A program made the translations under genes and the position numbers. DNA of 64,000 nt from Polaromonas sp. JS666 (GTDB taxonomy: Bacteria; Pseudomonadota; Gammaproteobacteria; Burkholderiales; Burkholderiaceae_C), in assembly GCF_900103405.1 (NCBI RefSeq), contig NZ_FNHX01000005.1, forward strand, positions 2,845-66,844. The letters run 5' to 3'. Below, piece after piece: positions 9,366 through 17,997 of this stretch (position 1 is its first letter; every line of letters starts with the position of its first letter). The notes beneath the pieces are model-generated. The model was not told the DNA's origin and made no database searches. It worked only from the letters and a program-made list of their open reading frames with translations.

Positions 9366-11351
9366 ATGTCCAATAGCATGTTTTACACCGGGCTCAGCGG
9401 CCTTAACGCCGCCCAGGCCGCACTGGTGACCACCGGCCACAACACCGCCAACGTCAACACGCCCGGCTACAGCCGCCAGTCCGCGCAGGTCGCGACCGCC
9501 GGCGGCGTGTACCGTGCCAGCGTGGGTTTTTTCGGCAGCGGCGCCGAGGTGGTCGACGTGACCCGCAGCTACGACGCCTACCTGGCCTCGCAGCTCAACC
9601 AGGCGCAGTCGCTGAACCAGTCGCTCACCACTTACTACACACAGATCAGCCAGATCGACAACCTGCTGGCCAACCAGAAAGCGGGCCTGGCGCCCCAGCT
9701 GCAATCGCTGTTCACCAACATCCAGGCGGTGGCCAACACGCCGGCCGACCCGGCCGCGCGCCAGCAGCTGATCAGCTCCGCCCAGGCCGCGGCCAACCAG
9801 TTCCGCTCCATGGACCAGTACCTGAGCGGCCTGAACAACACGACCAACGACCAGATCTCGGGCACCGTCGACCAGATCAACAGCTATGCCGAGCAGATCG
9901 CCAGCCTCAACAAACAGGTGGCCCTGCTCAGCAATGCCTCGGGCGGCCAGGCCCCCAACGACTTGCTGGACCAGCGCGACCAGCTCGTCAACCAGCTGGG
10001 CCTGCTGGTGGGCACCAAGCTGGTGGTGCAGGACGGCGGCCAGTACAACATCACCATAGGCAACGGCCAGTCCCTGGTGCTGGGCGACAGTGCCAGCAAA
10101 CTCGCGGCGGTGCGCTCGGCGGCCGACCCCAGCCGCATGGCCGTCGCGGTGGTCAACGCGGCCGGCATGGCGGTGCAGATGCCGGACAGCATGCTCACCG
10201 GTGGCATGATGGGCGGGCTGATGCAGTTCCGCAGCGAAACCCTGGCCCCCGCGCAGAACGCGCTGGGCCGCATCGCGATCGCGCTGTCCGACGCCTTCAA
10301 CGCCCAGCACAAACTGGGCATAGACCTGAACGGTGCGCTGGGCGGCAATTTTTTCTCGCAGGCCAGCCCCGGCCTGCTGGCCAACAGCCGCAACACCGGC
10401 AACCTGGTGATGACGCCCTCGTTCTCCAACACCAGCCAGCTGACGACCAGCGACTACCGGCTGGACGTGGGCGCCGGCCCCAGCTACACGCTGACCCGCC
10501 TGTCGGACAACCAGGTGATACCGATGACCGCGGGTTTCCCGGGTGCCGCCCCCGCCAACACCACGACCTTTGACGGCGTCACGCTGACCTTGGCCAGCGG
10601 CGCCGGCGCGCCCGGCGATTCGTTTTTGATCCAGCCCACGCGCACCGGCGCGCGCGACCTCACGGTGCTGGTCAGCGACCCGGCCAAAGTCGCGGCGGCT
10701 TCGCCTGTCGTGACCGGCAACACGGCCGCCAACCAGGGCAGCGGCAAGATCAGCGCCGGCAAGGTGGACGCGGCCTACCCCGCCACGCCGCTGGCCGCGA
10801 AGGTGACGCTCACTTACGACGCGGCCACCAACCAGCTGTCGGGCTTCCCGGCCGGCGCGGCCGTGACCGTGACGCGTGCCGACGGCACGCCGGACCCGGC
10901 CAGCCCCTATGCGCCCGGCGCATCGGTCAGCTATACGCCGGGCGCGACCCTGAGCTTTAACGGCATCAGCCTCACCATCAGCGGCGCGCCGGCCAACGGC
11001 GACAGCTTTACCGTCGACAAAAACACCGGCGGCATCTCCGACGGCAGCAATGCGCTGCTGCTGGGCGCGCTGCAGAACAAAAAAACCATGGGCGGCGGCA
11101 CGGCCAGCTTTAACGACTCTTATGCCCAGCTGGTCAGCAGCGTCGGCAACAAGGCCAGGCAGATCCAGATCGCCGGCACGGCGCAGACCAGCCTGGCCAC
11201 GCAGATACGCTCGGCCCAGCAGTCGGTCTCGGGCGTCAACCAGGACGAGGAAACCGCCAACCTGCTGATGTTCCAGCAGATGTACCAGGCCAATGCCAAG
11301 GTCATACAGACGGCATCGACCATGTTTGACGCGGTCCTCGGGATCAACTAA
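9366..11351 (+). CDS. flgK: Hook-filament junction protein FlgK (HAP1)
   Basis: First junction protein between hook and filament. It has 661 residues, at the long end for the family because of a large variable central region (about 330-560) with two Ig-like or hook-type repeats. The N-terminus (YTGLSGLNAAQAALVTTGHN) and C-terminus (ETANLLMFQQMYQANAKVIQ) are standard FlgK. It probably has its own promoter at 9254-9280 and is followed eight to eleven bases later by flgL. The ribosome site before ATG 9366 is weak (GAAAGA). Confidence 0.97.
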   Translation: MSNSMFYTGLSGLNAAQAALVTTGHNTANVNTPGYSRQSAQVATAGGVYRASVGFFGSGAEVVDVTRSYDAYLASQLNQAQSLNQSLTTYYTQISQIDNLLANQKAGLAPQLQSLFTNIQAVANTPADPAARQQLISSAQAAANQFRSMDQYLSGLNNTTNDQISGTVDQINSYAEQIASLNKQVALLSNASGGQAPNDLLDQRDQLVNQLGLLVGTKLVVQDGGQYNITIGNGQSLVLGDSASKLAAVRSAADPSRMAVAVVNAAGMAVQMPDSMLTGGMMGGLMQFRSETLAPAQNALGRIAIALSDAFNAQHKLGIDLNGALGGNFFSQASPGLLANSRNTGNLVMTPSFSNTSQLTTSDYRLDVGAGPSYTLTRLSDNQVIPMTAGFPGAAPANTTTFDGVTLTLASGAGAPGDSFLIQPTRTGARDLTVLVSDPAKVAAASPVVTGNTAANQGSGKISAGKVDAAYPATPLAAKVTLTYDAATNQLSGFPAGAAVTVTRADGTPDPASPYAPGASVSYTPGATLSFNGISLTISGAPANGDSFTVDKNTGGISDGSNALLLGALQNKKTMGGGTASFNDSYAQLVSSVGNKARQIQIAGTAQTSLATQIRSAQQSVSGVNQDEETANLLMFQQMYQANAKVIQTASTMFDAVLGIN

Positions 11352-11361
11352 GGAGCCCATG

Positions 11362-12579
11362 ATGCGTATCAGCACCCAGTCTTTTTATGAACAAAGCCAG
11401 AGCGCCATGGGCTCGCAGCAAAGCAGCCTGCTGCGCGTGCAGCAGCAAATCGGCGCCATGACCAAAATCCTCGCGCCCTCGGACGACCCGCTGGGCGCCA
11501 CGCGCGCGCTGGCCGTCTCGCAGTCCATCGCGCTGAACTCGCAATACGCCACCAGCCGCAAGCAGGCCGGGCAGATGCTTTCGCTCGAAGAGAATTCCCT
11601 GCAAAGCGTGACCACCGTGCTGCAGAACGTCAAAAGCCTGCTGGTCGAGGCCGGCAACGGCACCATGACCGACGCCGACCGCGCCACCCTGGCCACCACC
11701 TTGCAAAGCGCTTTTGACCAGCTGCAGGGCCTGGCCAACACCGACGACGGCAACGGCCAGTTTTTGTTTGCCGGCTTCAAGACCGGCAGCCCGCCTTTTG
11801 TGAAACAGGCCGATGGCAGCATCCTCTATGCCGGCGACCAGGGCCAGCGCCTGATGCAGGTCGACGTCTCGCGCCAGATGGCCGGTAGCGACGACGGCCG
11901 CAGCATTTTCCAGAGCGTGCAGGGCGGCGCGGGTTATGTCACCCAGGCCCAGGCCGGCAACACCGGCAGCGGCGTGTTCAGCGCGAGCTCGGTGAGCAAT
12001 ATTGCCGACCCGAACTACGGAAAAGACTTCGTCATCACCTTCACCACGCCGACCACCTACCAGGTCGACACCAACACGCTGCCGCCGGTCGCCATCGTGC
12101 CCTCCACCGCCTTCACCGCGGGCAGCCCCATCCAGTTCGGCGGCCTGCAGCTCAGCATCATCGGCACGCCCGCGGCCGGCGACAGCTTCCACGTGGCCAC
12201 CGCCAAAAACGCCGGCACCGACGTCTTCGCCGCCATCAGCGACGCCATCACCGCGCTGCGCGCCCCGGTCAACGGCGCCGGCCCGGAAGCACAGGCCAAA
12301 CTGCTCAACGCCCTGAGCACCGCCAACCGCAAAATCACCAACGCCCACGACAACGTGCTCACGGTGCGCGCCTCGGTAGGCACCCGCCTGCAGGAACTCG
12401 ACGCCCTGGGCGACACCGGCGACAGCCGCGCCCTCTACGACAAAAGCTACCTCTCAGACCTGCAGGACCTGGACTATGCGAGCGCGATTGCCGAGTTCTA
12501 CCAGCGCCAGACCGCACTGCAGGCCAGCCAGCAGACTTTTGTGCGGATCCAGCAGATTGCCTTGTTTAACTACCTGTAG
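11362..12579 (+). CDS. flgL: Hook-filament junction protein FlgL (HAP3)
   Basis: Second junction protein, contacting the first flagellin layer. It has 405 residues with flagellin-like ends: N-terminal MRISTQSFYEQSQSAMGSQQ and C-terminal YASAIAEFYQRQTALQASQQ. Two adjacent ATGs (11359, 11362) are possible. AAGGAG at 11350-11355 sits six bases from ATG 11362, which I prefer. The gene ends the plus-strand flg block and its last 14 bases overlap the 3' end of a convergent gene. Confidence 0.95.
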   Translation: MRISTQSFYEQSQSAMGSQQSSLLRVQQQIGAMTKILAPSDDPLGATRALAVSQSIALNSQYATSRKQAGQMLSLEENSLQSVTTVLQNVKSLLVEAGNGTMTDADRATLATTLQSAFDQLQGLANTDDGNGQFLFAGFKTGSPPFVKQADGSILYAGDQGQRLMQVDVSRQMAGSDDGRSIFQSVQGGAGYVTQAQAGNTGSGVFSASSVSNIADPNYGKDFVITFTTPTTYQVDTNTLPPVAIVPSTAFTAGSPIQFGGLQLSIIGTPAAGDSFHVATAKNAGTDVFAAISDAITALRAPVNGAGPEAQAKLLNALSTANRKITNAHDNVLTVRASVGTRLQELDALGDTGDSRALYDKSYLSDLQDLDYASAIAEFYQRQTALQASQQTFVRIQQIALFNYL

Positions 12580-13027
12580 GGCGGGCGGCTGGTTTGGCCC
12601 GGCCAGGCGCTGGCTTCTTCAGCGCCTGGTATTCGCCATTGAAATCTTCCAGGAACAGCTTGCCTGTTCCGAGGTCTACCAACATGGTGAATCGGCGTTC
12701 AAAACGGTTCAGCCTGTCGACATAGACCGTCACGCTCTGACGGCATCTGCCTTTCCATAACACCGGTTGATCCATGCCGTCGATGTAGGCGACACGGCCC
12801 ACCGGATCTGCCTGTTTTGCCTCGCGTTGAACGGTCTTGTATTTGTCGGTGCGCTCCACAAGCCTTCGCGCTTGTTGCTGGGCATCTTCTGAAAAAACAC
12901 AAACCGGCTTGGCTGTAGCGTCTGCTGCTGGCTTCGCTATCGATGATTCGACATGCGAGAACAACAGGACCACGGCAACAACGGCATTGCTGAGCGAAAC
13001 CGGGTTCCGGAGAATCTGAAATTTCAT
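12566..13027 (-). CDS. Exported protein of unknown function
   Basis: Unrecognised protein of 153 residues. The N-terminal stretch LSNAVVAVVLLFSHVESSIA looks like a signal peptide with cleavage near residue 31, so the mature protein is probably periplasmic. The mature part contains two cysteines (VCVFSEDAQQQARRL and GRCRQSVTVYVD) that could pair, and ends in a Lys/Pro/Ala tail. AAGGGA lies eight bases before ATG 13027. Its 3' end overlaps the flgL 3' end by 14 bases in the opposite sense. It is the last gene of a minus-strand island between flgL and fliR. A GC-rich 10-bp stem-loop (12603-12629) lies inside its 3' coding part. Confidence 0.7.
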   Translation of the reverse strand: MKFQILRNPVSLSNAVVAVVLLFSHVESSIAKPAADATAKPVCVFSEDAQQQARRLVERTDKYKTVQREAKQADPVGRVAYIDGMDQPVLWKGRCRQSVTVYVDRLNRFERRFTMLVDLGTGKLFLEDFNGEYQALKKPAPGRAKPAARPTGS

Positions 13028-13090
13028 GCAGTTATTCCCTTGGTCCTGAGCTTAATTCCCGGGCTCTCGAACTTCAGGCCCATCTGGATA

Positions 13091-13618
13091 TCATCCCTGC
13101 TTTTCTTGAGAAACGCTACGAACAAAGGCGCGACCGAAATACAGGCATAGCAGCAGGAATACCGCCACCACGAATCCACCCATGGCAGTCTGCTTCCAGA
13201 AGTTGACGGTCAGGCTGCAACTGTCAAGGTGAAAAGCATCCGCAAGTGCAGACCCTACCGGGCCGGCTTTGCAGAATTCTTCCTGCGGGTTGTGAACCAA
13301 GGCCGCAATCGACAAGAAGAAAGCGAACGCTTGGGAAAGCTCAATGGCGATCATGTCGGCCAGCGTTGGCCTTTGACGGCTCAATGCAGCAATGACCAGA
13401 TAGACAGCCATGCCTATGCCCATTGCCAGCAAGGCCGCAACAATCATTTCGGGTGATGTGACCAAGCCAGGAATGTGTGTGAGCACCAACGCCAGCTCCA
13501 TTTGAGAGAGCAGGCTCAGGGATGCGATCGTCACCATGCCTGGCGTTAGCAGTAGCGCCAAGCACATAAAGAACAGCGGCTTGAATGACTTGGCAAGGCT
13601 ATCTGAGAGAGTTGACAT
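13091..13618 (-). CDS. Multi-pass inner-membrane protein of unknown function
   Basis: The protein has 175 residues with about four hydrophobic helices: LFFMCLALLLTPGMVTIASL, MIVAALLAMGIGMAVYLVIA, IELSQAFAFFLSIAALV and GGFVVAVFLLLCLYFGRAFV. A loop between the third and fourth carries two cysteines (EEFCKAG, LDSCSL). I recognise no family. The TTG at 13633 is in frame, but ATG 13618 has GGAG five bases away. It overlaps the 3' end of the small upstream frame by 20 bases, which suggests coupled translation. This stretch is visibly richer in A/T than the flagellar genes on either side. Confidence 0.72.
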   Translation of the reverse strand: MSTLSDSLAKSFKPLFFMCLALLLTPGMVTIASLSLLSQMELALVLTHIPGLVTSPEMIVAALLAMGIGMAVYLVIAALSRQRPTLADMIAIELSQAFAFFLSIAALVHNPQEEFCKAGPVGSALADAFHLDSCSLTVNFWKQTAMGGFVVAVFLLLCLYFGRAFVRSVSQEKQG

Positions 13619-13793
13619 TGGTTCTCCGTTCAATGGCGCTCATTATTGAGGCAAGCAGTGTCAAAACAATGCTTGCCAGCCAGACGTATGCCCCGGCGCC
13701 AATTGAGGTAATTTGGCCGGCTTCAGCGTCTCGTGAGGAGGCCCATCCGAGAGTCTGAACTGCTTTGAAATCCAGGGATAGCAGTACCGCCAA
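13599..13793 (-). CDS. Small membrane protein, start uncertain
   Basis: A 64-residue frame from TTG 13793 with a hydrophobic N-terminal piece and a clear membrane helix (AYVWLASIVLTLLASIMSAI). No good ribosome site precedes the TTG. The frame continues upstream in phase with the preceding lipoprotein gene and is separated from it only by that gene's TGA at 13818-13820. It may be a real small protein, the tail of a former fusion, or a readthrough extension. Its end overlaps the next gene's start by 20 bases. Confidence 0.4.
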   Translation of the reverse strand: MAVLLSLDFKAVQTLGWASSRDAEAGQITSIGAGAYVWLASIVLTLLASIMSAIERRTNVNSLR

Positions 13794-13817
13794 TGTGCTG
13801 ATGACGATTGCGTGGTT

Positions 13818-14387
13818 TCACAAAACTTGCTGCTGAGCCGGTGACGTCAGCGAGGTGGAGAGCTCATCGGTACTAATGCCTGTCACCTGAATCGGCTTTC
13901 TCGGCTCAGGCGCCGGCTTGGGAGCACCCGGCGGGAAAATCCGGAGCCGCACGATGTGGTTGCTCGCGGGTGAGACATGCTCGAATACCTCCAAAATCCC
14001 TTTCTGGAAAACCAGCTGGATGCCGATGGTGGGATAGGTTCCGTTGAGTCTGGACCTGATGAGGATGGACATTTCATGTCGGCGGCCTTCCTGGACCCAT
14101 TCGAGCTTCACGCTCTCGGGCGGCGGCAGTGTGGTGGTGATCGCATAGCCGCCCTGGCATCGGTCGTTAGTGTCCTTGGCCTGGGCGGGCAGTGTGGGGA
14201 CGGCCCACAGGGCGCCGCTGTAGTGGATGCGTACCTCCGACACGGCGACGGTTGCCAGGTTGCAGACATACACTTTGTGCTGTGCCTTCTGTTGTGTCGC
14301 GCAGCCCTGGAGACACACGGCACAAACGCAGGCCAGCAGCAAGAGAAAAGCAAGGTGCCGGCTCGACGCTTGCGGTCGTTTGCTCAT
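13818..14387 (-). CDS. Lipoprotein of unknown function
   Basis: The protein has 189 residues from ATG 14387. The signal sequence HLAFLLLLACVCAVCLQGCA ends in a lipobox (LQGC, cysteine near 31), so it is probably a lipid-anchored periplasmic protein. The mature part has a beta-rich look (VYVCNLATVAVSEVRIHYSG, LVFQKGILEVFEH) and a Pro-rich tail. A longer frame from 14777 has no support. Its ATG overlaps the previous stop as ATGA (14384-14387). The small, secreted, beta-rich build recalls lipoproteins that accompany secreted effectors, but nothing in the window confirms this. Confidence 0.7.
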   Translation of the reverse strand: MSKRPQASSRHLAFLLLLACVCAVCLQGCATQQKAQHKVYVCNLATVAVSEVRIHYSGALWAVPTLPAQAKDTNDRCQGGYAITTTLPPPESVKLEWVQEGRRHEMSILIRSRLNGTYPTIGIQLVFQKGILEVFEHVSPASNHIVRLRIFPPGAPKPAPEPRKPIQVTGISTDELSTSLTSPAQQQVL

Positions 14388-14761
14388 GGCGTTTCCTCGC
14401 AAGAGCTGGGTGCCGGCATGCGAGTGCACTGCCCAGGCACCACCCGCAGCCAGCCATTGGCATCCAGCGCCAGGCAGTCGTCCTGCGGAACCAGGATGCT
14501 GGCCTCTATGGAGAAGCGCTTGACGGGTTTCTCCGCCGGCGATGCCCGCGGGCGGCGCAATTCGTAGCAAAGCTTGAATTGCTCCAGGCGCTGGCCTGGG
14601 GGAATGGCAGGGGTGTTGCTGGTGGCTTGTGGGCTGGACTGGTCGCTGGAAGGGGCGTGCACCGGGATGGCGGCAGCGCAAGCGGCCAGGGTCACTGTGA
14701 TGCCTGCTTGTGCAGCGCCCAGAACGGTGCGGCTCATCAAGGTCTTGCGTAGCTTCATCAT
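14384..14761 (-). CDS. Small exported or lipoprotein of unknown function
   Basis: The protein has 125 residues. The N-terminus (VLGAAQAGITVTLAACAAAI) resembles a lipobox (TLAAC) or an ordinary signal peptide with nearby cleavage. The remainder is Pro/Ser-rich, then a short domain with four cysteines (LCYEL, DDCLAL, GQCTR, SSCEE), suggesting two disulfides. Adjacent ATGs at 14761 and 14758 are equally possible. It overlaps its upstream neighbour by one base and its downstream neighbour by four. Confidence 0.6.
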   Translation of the reverse strand: MMKLRKTLMSRTVLGAAQAGITVTLAACAAAIPVHAPSSDQSSPQATSNTPAIPPGQRLEQFKLCYELRRPRASPAEKPVKRFSIEASILVPQDDCLALDANGWLRVVPGQCTRMPAPSSCEETP

Positions 14762-15396
14762 CAGGCCCTATCTCCAACGCTGCGCACCGGGCCTGGTGCC
14801 GGGCAACCAGCCAGCGTTAAATCCAGCTCGGTGACCAGGGTGCTGGCGGGTGTGAAGCCTGGGTATCTCGCCTTCACGTCACTCAGGACGCGAGCCAGTG
14901 CTTCGTCAGCGCTCTTGCCGGGCAGCCAGCCGTTGACCAGCAGGGTGTCCAGGTCCTTATTGGCGCTGCTGTTGCTCATCGCGGCGGAGACGATATAGAG
15001 GGTGAGGCCGGGCTTTCTGGGGTTGCCTGGCTTGCCTGCGGCGCAAGTGCCCGGCGGCAGCGTGATGTCGGTGACCGTGGTTTGTGCAATCGCGTAGCCC
15101 GGGTATCTCTCCAGCACCAGGCGCGTGAAAAGGCCGGTGGCTTCGTCGACGCTGGCGGCCGTTTGCACGGAGTGGACCAGCCTGAAGGTGAAGTCCTGTA
15201 CGCCTTCGCGCAGGATGGCGGAGACCAGGTAGTGGGTTTTTGGGCTTGCCTTCGCGGGCTTGTTATTGCCTGGCCCGGCGGATCGGCCAATGCTCGGCAG
15301 GGCCAGGCTCATGCCCAGGCAGGCCGCATGCGCGAGCCACACTCGCCGGGCGCATTCCGGGGCTTGTTGTTCCCCGTTGTTCGTGTTTTTCCTCAT
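14761..15396 (-). CDS. Exported protein with tandem internal repeat, unknown function
   Basis: The protein has 211 residues from ATG 15396 (GGGGAG just upstream). The N-terminus has a signal peptide, possibly Tat-type (ARRVWLAHAACLGMSLALPS). The mature part is two related halves: each begins with VSA, contains an Ala-rich helix and ends in a parallel motif (ERYPGYAIAQTTVTDITLPP with a cysteine after, and ARYPGFTPASTLVTELDLTL with a cysteine after). No family recognised. It is the first gene of the minus-strand island; the 239 bases upstream are the likely promoter region. Confidence 0.68.
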   Translation of the reverse strand: MRKNTNNGEQQAPECARRVWLAHAACLGMSLALPSIGRSAGPGNNKPAKASPKTHYLVSAILREGVQDFTFRLVHSVQTAASVDEATGLFTRLVLERYPGYAIAQTTVTDITLPPGTCAAGKPGNPRKPGLTLYIVSAAMSNSSANKDLDTLLVNGWLPGKSADEALARVLSDVKARYPGFTPASTLVTELDLTLAGCPAPGPVRSVGDRA

Positions 15397-15635
15397 GGCT
15401 CCCCTGTTCCTCGGAAAACCCCCGCCGCTTTGCCGCTGGGCAGAGCCCATGGCGATCAGGTGTGGGGGAGGTGTTTGCGTGGTGCCAATGGCTGCCCGCC
15501 GTGTGGGCGAGCCAGGCTTCTAGTGGCGACGCTGAACGGTATGCGAGCGCGCGAGGGAGGGCCGCGCGGAATGTCCGCGCGCGGTCATTGTTTGTGGGAT
15601 TTAGGCGGTGAAAGCCGGGTCCGTGTTCGCGAACA
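15397..15635. other. Intergenic region between fliR end and the exported-protein island
   Basis: A 239-base gap. It holds an 8-bp GC-rich stem with ATG loop (15563-15581), without a U-tract on either strand, and at its right edge a perfect 14-bp palindrome GTGTTCGCGAACAC (15623-15636) that touches the fliR stop codon. These could be the end of the fli operon transcript and an operator for the island. No convincing -35/-10 pair was found. Confidence 0.4.
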
Positions 15636-16430
15636 CTACTGCCGCAAACCCTGCAAAACCCCCAGCGTCCCCGCAAACGCCGCCGCAAAGCGCGGCTCCA
15701 GGAAGGGCGCGAGGTATTGCATCAGCAGCTGCAGCATGGCGATGCCGGCCAGCAGGGTGATGGGGAAGCCGACGGCGAAGATGCTGAACTGCGGTGAGAC
15801 GCGGTTCAGGATGCCCATGGCGAGATTGAGGGTCAGCAGGGTGGCGATCAGGGGCAGGGCCAGCATCAGGCCGCCAGCAAAGATTTCGCCGCCGGCGTTG
15901 GCCAGCAGGAACCAGCCGCCGGCCGCCAGCGGTGCGTCGGAAATCGGCAAGGCCTGGAAGCTTTCGGCCAGCACCATGACCAGCATCAAATGGCCGTCGA
16001 CCGCCAGAAAAATCAGCATGGCCATGACGTTGAGCAGGCGCGCGACCACCATGGTGTTGCCGCCGCTGGTGGGGTCAAAAAAGGACGCGAAGGACAAGCC
16101 CATTTGCAGGCCCGCATATTCACCGGCGGCCTGGACCGCCGCAAAAACCATGCGCATCGAGAAACCCATGGCCGCGCCTATGAGGATTTGCTGGACCAAA
16201 ATCCAGAAGCCGGCGGGGGAGACTATGGGCACGGCCGGCATGGCGCCTAGCGTGGGCGCGACGACGATGGCCAGCAGCGCGGCCAGGGCGACCTTGGCAC
16301 GGCGCGGCACGGCGTGTTCGCTGAAGATGGGGGCGGTGCTGATCAGGGCCAGCATGCGCACAAAAGGCCATAAAAAAAACACCAGCCAGAGATTGAGCTG
16401 GCCGGAGGTGGCCGAAAAAACCGGCTGCAT
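15636..16430 (-). CDS. fliR: Flagellar type III export protein FliR
   Basis: Inner-membrane component of the FliPQR export gate. It has 264 residues with about six hydrophobic segments and family motifs RMLALISTAPIFSEHAVPRR and FVAV-type ends. Gene order fliM-N-O-P-Q-R on the minus strand supports the call. It starts 32 bases after fliQ and ends the fli operon; no flhB follows, so flhB lies elsewhere. Confidence 0.96.
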   Translation of the reverse strand: MQPVFSATSGQLNLWLVFFLWPFVRMLALISTAPIFSEHAVPRRAKVALAALLAIVVAPTLGAMPAVPIVSPAGFWILVQQILIGAAMGFSMRMVFAAVQAAGEYAGLQMGLSFASFFDPTSGGNTMVVARLLNVMAMLIFLAVDGHLMLVMVLAESFQALPISDAPLAAGGWFLLANAGGEIFAGGLMLALPLIATLLTLNLAMGILNRVSPQFSIFAVGFPITLLAGIAMLQLLMQYLAPFLEPRFAAAFAGTLGVLQGLRQ

Positions 16431-16462
16431 GTTTTTCTTGCTTGCCCGACCTGTGCGGGCCT

Positions 16463-16732
16463 TCAGCCCACCAGCTGCGGGATGGAGGAAAACAGATTGC
16501 GCATGTAGTCCAGAACCAGGCCCAGCATCCAGGGCCCGGCAATCACCAGGGTGGCAAAGACGGCGAGCAGCTTGGGGATAAAGGACAGCGTCATTTCATT
16601 GATCTGTGTGGCGGCCTGGAACAGGCTGATCAGCAGGCCGGTGACCAGGGCCACCAGCAGCAGCGGCGCGCCCAGCAGCAGGGAGAGCTTCATGGCCTCA
16701 TAGCCCAGCGCCATGACGGATTCAGGTGTCAT
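16463..16732 (-). CDS. fliQ: Flagellar type III export protein FliQ
   Basis: A two-helix inner-membrane subunit of the export gate. It has 89 residues, standard length, with MTPESVMALGYEAMKLSLLL and a second helix LLAVFATLVIAGPWML. It lies nine bases after fliP in the same operon. Confidence 0.97.
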   Translation of the reverse strand: MTPESVMALGYEAMKLSLLLGAPLLLVALVTGLLISLFQAATQINEMTLSFIPKLLAVFATLVIAGPWMLGLVLDYMRNLFSSIPQLVG

Positions 16733-16741
16733 CTATGCCCC

Positions 16742-17521
16742 CTAAAGGTAGAAGCTTTGCGCCAGCGCGCCTATCAGCAGCTGCCAGCCGTCGACCAGCA
16801 CAAACAGCATGAGCTTGAAGGGCAGCGAGATGGTGGCGGGCGGCACCATCATCATGCCCATGGACATCAGCACACTCGCGACGACCAGGTCGACGATGAG
16901 GAAGGGGATAAAAATCGTGAAGCCGATCTGGAAGGCGGTCTTGAGTTCGCTGATCACAAAGGCCGGCAGCAGGATGCGCAGTGTCACCTGTTCGGGGCCT
17001 TCGAGTTTCTCGATATGGGCCAACCGCGCGAACAGGGCCAGGTCGGCCTCGCGGGTCTGCTTGAGCATGAACTGCTTGAAGGGCTCGACACCGCGCTCCA
17101 GGGCCTGTTCGGCGCTGATCTTGTTCTCAGAAAAAGGCTTGTAGGCGGCGCTGTGCACTTTGTCGAAGACCGGCGACATGACGAAGAAGGTCAGGAACAG
17201 CGAGAGCCCGACCAGCACCTGGTTGGGCGGCGAAGACTGTGTGCCTATGGCGGTGCGCAGCAGGCCCAGCACAATGAGGATGCGCGTGAAGCTGGTCATG
17301 GACAGCAGCAGCGCCGGCAAGAACGACAGCGAGGTCAGCAGCACCAGGGTTTGCACGCTGAGCGACCAGGTCTGGCTGCCGCCCGGGCCCTTGGTGCTGG
17401 TGATGCCGGGCAGGCCCTGGGCCGAGGCGGCCTCGGGCAGCAACATCAGCGCGACCATGAGGAACGCGGGCAGCATCAGCAGGGCCACGCTGGCGCGCAG
17501 GCCGGGAAGCTTGTTCTTCAT
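16742..17521 (-). CDS. fliP: Flagellar type III export protein FliP
   Basis: Core gate subunit, 259 residues, with a cleavable signal peptide (to about residue 35, ending AASA). It has conserved blocks [39 protein letters not shown] and [14 protein letters not shown]. Its ATG overlaps the fliO stop by one base. The next gene is fliQ. Confidence 0.98.
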   Translation of the reverse strand: MKNKLPGLRASVALLMLPAFLMVALMLLPEAASAQGLPGITSTKGPGGSQTWSLSVQTLVLLTSLSFLPALLLSMTSFTRILIVLGLLRTAIGTQSSPPNQVLVGLSLFLTFFVMSPVFDKVHSAAYKPFSENKISAEQALERGVEPFKQFMLKQTREADLALFARLAHIEKLEGPEQVTLRILLPAFVISELKTAFQIGFTIFIPFLIVDLVVASVLMSMGMMMVPPATISLPFKLMLFVLVDGWQLLIGALAQSFYL

Positions 17522-17997
17522 CAGTCGCGTTTCTTGAGCTTGACCAGCGACTCAAGCAGCTTGTTTGAAAAAGCACTGCCGGGGCCGGAGAAGCCCTGGG
17601 TCGCTGGGGCCGCGCCGGTGTCGGGAAGGGTTTGCGCGGGCATGTTATGCAGCGCGCGGACCTGGCCCGCCGCCACGCCCAGCACCAGCCACTGGCCGCC
17701 GACTTCGACGACGACCACGCGCTCGCGCTGGCCGACCATGGCGCTAGCGACCACTTTCAGCAGGCGGCCGCTGCCGGTTTGCTGCAGGCCGAAACGCCGC
17801 GCCACCCAGGCGCAGCCAAAAATCATCGCGACGACAAAAGCCAGGCCCAGGCCGGCCTGCAGCAGGCCGGCGGCGCCGAAAGAGGAGCGCACCGGCTCGG
17901 CGGTGGCCGTGGGCACGGTGGGCAGCACCGCGGCGGCCGACAGGCAGATGCCGGCCAGCAGCAGGGCGGTGAGCCCGCGAAACAAGGCACGCTTCAT
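17521..17997 (-). CDS. fliO: Flagellar biosynthesis protein FliO
   Basis: Helps assemble the FliP ring. It has 158 residues with an N-terminal signal-like helix, one membrane helix ([20 protein letters not shown]) and a cytoplasmic FliO domain ([20 protein letters not shown]). It overlaps fliN at ATGA and fliP by one base. Confidence 0.94.
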   Translation of the reverse strand: MKRALFRGLTALLLAGICLSAAAVLPTVPTATAEPVRSSFGAAGLLQAGLGLAFVVAMIFGCAWVARRFGLQQTGSGRLLKVVASAMVGQRERVVVVEVGGQWLVLGVAAGQVRALHNMPAQTLPDTGAAPATQGFSGPGSAFSNKLLESLVKLKKRD

